From the NCBI GenBank assembly GCA_946612405.1, contig CAMOEQ010000011.1, positions 1-15,898 on the forward strand: a stretch of 15,898 bases of DNA. Reading direction: 5' to 3'. The notes under the pieces were generated by a model. The model saw only the letters and a program-made list of their open reading frames with translations, ran no database searches and had not been told where the DNA came from. Origin of the DNA: an uncultured Erysipelotrichaceae bacterium. Lineage in GTDB: Bacteria; Bacillota_I; Bacilli_A; RFN20; CAG-826. Of the stretch, positions 14,783-15,898 are shown one piece after another. The translations under genes and the position numbers were made by a program. The stretch's first letter is position 1, and each line of letters starts with the position of its first letter.

Positions 14783-15645
14783 ATATAAAGACAAAACAAA
14801 GCGCAACCGAATTTGAGATGAACCAACTGCCTCATAATCGTAAGCAGGTATTTTGGGATGTCATTAAACTCCATTGGAGAATGCTTTTAGTTTTATCGCT
14901 CGTTTTATTAATTGGGCTACTTCCATTGTTAACCTGCTTATTTTTAAGAGATCAATACGCTCTTATTTTGACTTCGAGAGTTAATGACGGATCAATGAGT
15001 CCAGAAGATCGTTTAGCTACTCTTAAAGTTGCGTATTTAATTTGTGCTGGCGCTTGTTGGCTATGTTTATACATATTTGCAATTGCCGTTTGTATCGTAC
15101 TTCGTTTTATTCGTCAACTCATATGGTATGAGCCAATCTTTGTAAAAGAAGATATTTCGACTGGATTAAAAAATGGATATAAAGGAGCAGCGATTTGTGC
15201 AACTTTTGCGGGGATAATTATCGTTGTTCATCGTTTGATGCTTTTTGTTAGCGATAATGTTTTTGTTCAAATAATCCCCGTCGCTATTTTTATTCCGTTT
15301 ATTGCTTTACCACTCTTGCTCGCTTTTATTCAATCGACAATCTATATCGGTTCATTTTCTCAAATGCTTAAAAACGCCATAGCAATGTATATTAAAGAAG
15401 CTCCAATTGTTTTATTGTTTGGGTTGTTAATATTGTCTCCGCTCCTATTTTCGATAATGGAGCAATTTATAATTGTCAAATATATCGTTGTAGTGGTCTA
15501 TATTTATCTATTTGAAATTGCATTTATAATGATGTTTTCGCTAGGAGCTAATCATATTTTTGATAAATATATCAATAAAGAACAGTTTCCCCAAATGTAT
15601 AAAAAAGGTTTATATGTTGAACCAAATAAGAAAACGGAGGTCTAA
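14779..15645 (+). CDS. Six-TM membrane protein, YesL/DUF624-like
   Basis: A 288-residue protein with about six hydrophobic segments (near 35-56, 86-108, 136-154, 162-185, 208-227 and 232-256). The segment R-Q-L-I-W-Y-E-P-I-F followed by G-L-K-N-G-Y-K (112-135), the start V-F-W-D-V-I-K-L-H-W and the spread of segments recall DUF624/YesL proteins. Those are membrane proteins of unknown function often encoded beside carbohydrate ABC transporters in Firmicutes. It is longer than typical YesL (about 200-220 residues). No EAA loop is visible, so it is not an ordinary ABC permease. The start has no clear ribosome binding site and overlaps the previous stop (ATGA), so it depends on coupling. The family call is tentative. 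Confidence 0.65.
   Translation: MNIKTKQSATEFEMNQLPHNRKQVFWDVIKLHWRMLLVLSLVLLIGLLPLLTCLFLRDQYALILTSRVNDGSMSPEDRLATLKVAYLICAGACWLCLYIFAIAVCIVLRFIRQLIWYEPIFVKEDISTGLKNGYKGAAICATFAGIIIVVHRLMLFVSDNVFVQIIPVAIFIPFIALPLLLAFIQSTIYIGSFSQMLKNAIAMYIKEAPIVLLFGLLILSPLLFSIMEQFIIVKYIVVVVYIYLFEIAFIMMFSLGANHIFDKYINKEQFPQMYKKGLYVEPNKKTEV
15636..15640 (+). promoter_or_regulatory. Ribosome binding site of the terminal lipoprotein gene
   Basis: GGAGG at the end of the upstream gene lies 7 nt before the ATG at 15648 and defines that start. Confidence 0.65.
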
Positions 15646-15647
15646 TT

Positions 15648-15898
15648 ATGAAAGGTCTTAAATTTTTTCTAACGACATTGATGGTTGCTTCACTTTTAAG
15701 TGGATGTGGTGAACGAAGTGTTAATATCACTTTTCATCAAGATGAGGGTAATCAAAATGATGTTTTTCAATATGTCATTGGTAAAACAACATATAAAGAA
15801 GTAAAAGCTTTCCAAGATGAAATTTCAATCAATCCACGTTATGGTAACGATGTTACCTGGGAAGATTTCGATTTATCAGAAATAAATGAAGATTATGT
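15648..15898 (+). CDS. Lipoprotein, 3' partial, function unknown
   Basis: The first 83 codons are present and the gene runs off the right edge. The leader M-K-G-L-K-F-F-L leads through a hydrophobic core to lipobox L-S-G-C with Cys20. The mature N-terminus starts with a strand V-N-I-T-F-H and a V-F-Q-Y-V-I-G-K-T segment, then a Trp- and Asp-rich stretch. This has a faint likeness to InlB-type surface beta repeats, too weak to assign. It starts 2 bp after the YesL-like gene and belongs to the same operon. It could be another binding or surface protein. Confidence 0.75.
   Translation, partial: MKGLKFFLTTLMVASLLSGCGERSVNITFHQDEGNQNDVFQYVIGKTTYKEVKAFQDEISINPRYGNDVTWEDFDLSEINEDY

Noticed and set aside
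3725..15645. Possible use of TGA as tryptophan (mollicute code 4)
   Set aside because: Tryptophan is written TGG throughout, and TGA ends genes at 8833, 13743, 14201 and 14782, exactly where the next gene starts. The standard bacterial code fits.
1..15898. tRNA or rRNA genes, CRISPR arrays, insertion sequences, prophage genes
   Set aside because: None seen: almost all of the window is coding, and the gaps are too short or lack the needed structure.

Overview
The window is AT-rich and densely packed. It reads as chromosome from a low-GC Firmicutes/Mollicutes-like bacterium, most plausibly an uncultured host-associated member of class Bacilli (RF39/RFN20, Acholeplasma-like or Erysipelotrichales-type lineages). 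The taxonomic call is inference. What supports it is AT-rich codon use, AGGAGG-type ribosome binding sites, five lipobox proteins (L-x-[G/S]-C), and mollicute-like sugar-ABC gene content. TGG encodes tryptophan, and TGA closes several genes through four ATGA start/stop overlaps. The standard bacterial code (table 11) therefore applies, not the Mycoplasma/Spiroplasma code.

Left part (1-3442): a ROK-family sugar kinase-like gene enters from the left edge and ends at 933. It converges on a two-gene minus-strand operon, with one hairpin at 932-959 able to terminate both transcripts. The minus operon encodes, in transcription order, a surface lipoprotein with a CX5R tyrosine-phosphatase domain (3442 to 1991) and a cytosolic alpha/beta hydrolase of the acetyl-xylan-esterase/dienelactone-hydrolase type (1984 to 953).

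Centre (3443-3724): a 282-bp divergent promoter region. It carries a good extended -10 (TGG-TATAAT) for the rightward operon, a candidate leftward promoter, and two dyads that could be operators. No regulator gene is visible.

Right part (3725-15898): ten complete genes and one partial gene read rightward with gaps from -4 to 17 bp and no visible terminator. This is probably one operon longer than 12 kb. The first four genes make a complete CUT1-type carbohydrate importer: a MalK/MsmK-like ATPase, a solute-binding lipoprotein and two permeases. Two large surface lipoproteins follow. One has 888 residues and a three-fold repeated beta-rich domain of unknown family; the other is a TIM-barrel putative glycoside hydrolase. 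Next comes a second, short MalK-like ATPase, translationally coupled to a two-TM protein, a single-TM protein and a six-TM YesL/DUF624-like protein. A further lipoprotein gene runs off the right edge.

The likely logic is surface capture and trimming of a glycan by the lipoproteins, import by the ABC transporter, and intracellular processing by the esterase and ROK kinase. The substrate cannot be named from sequence. The most unusual points are a roughly 140-residue coiled-coil insertion in the first ATPase, the triple-repeat lipoprotein, and the second ATPase with its orphan membrane partners.
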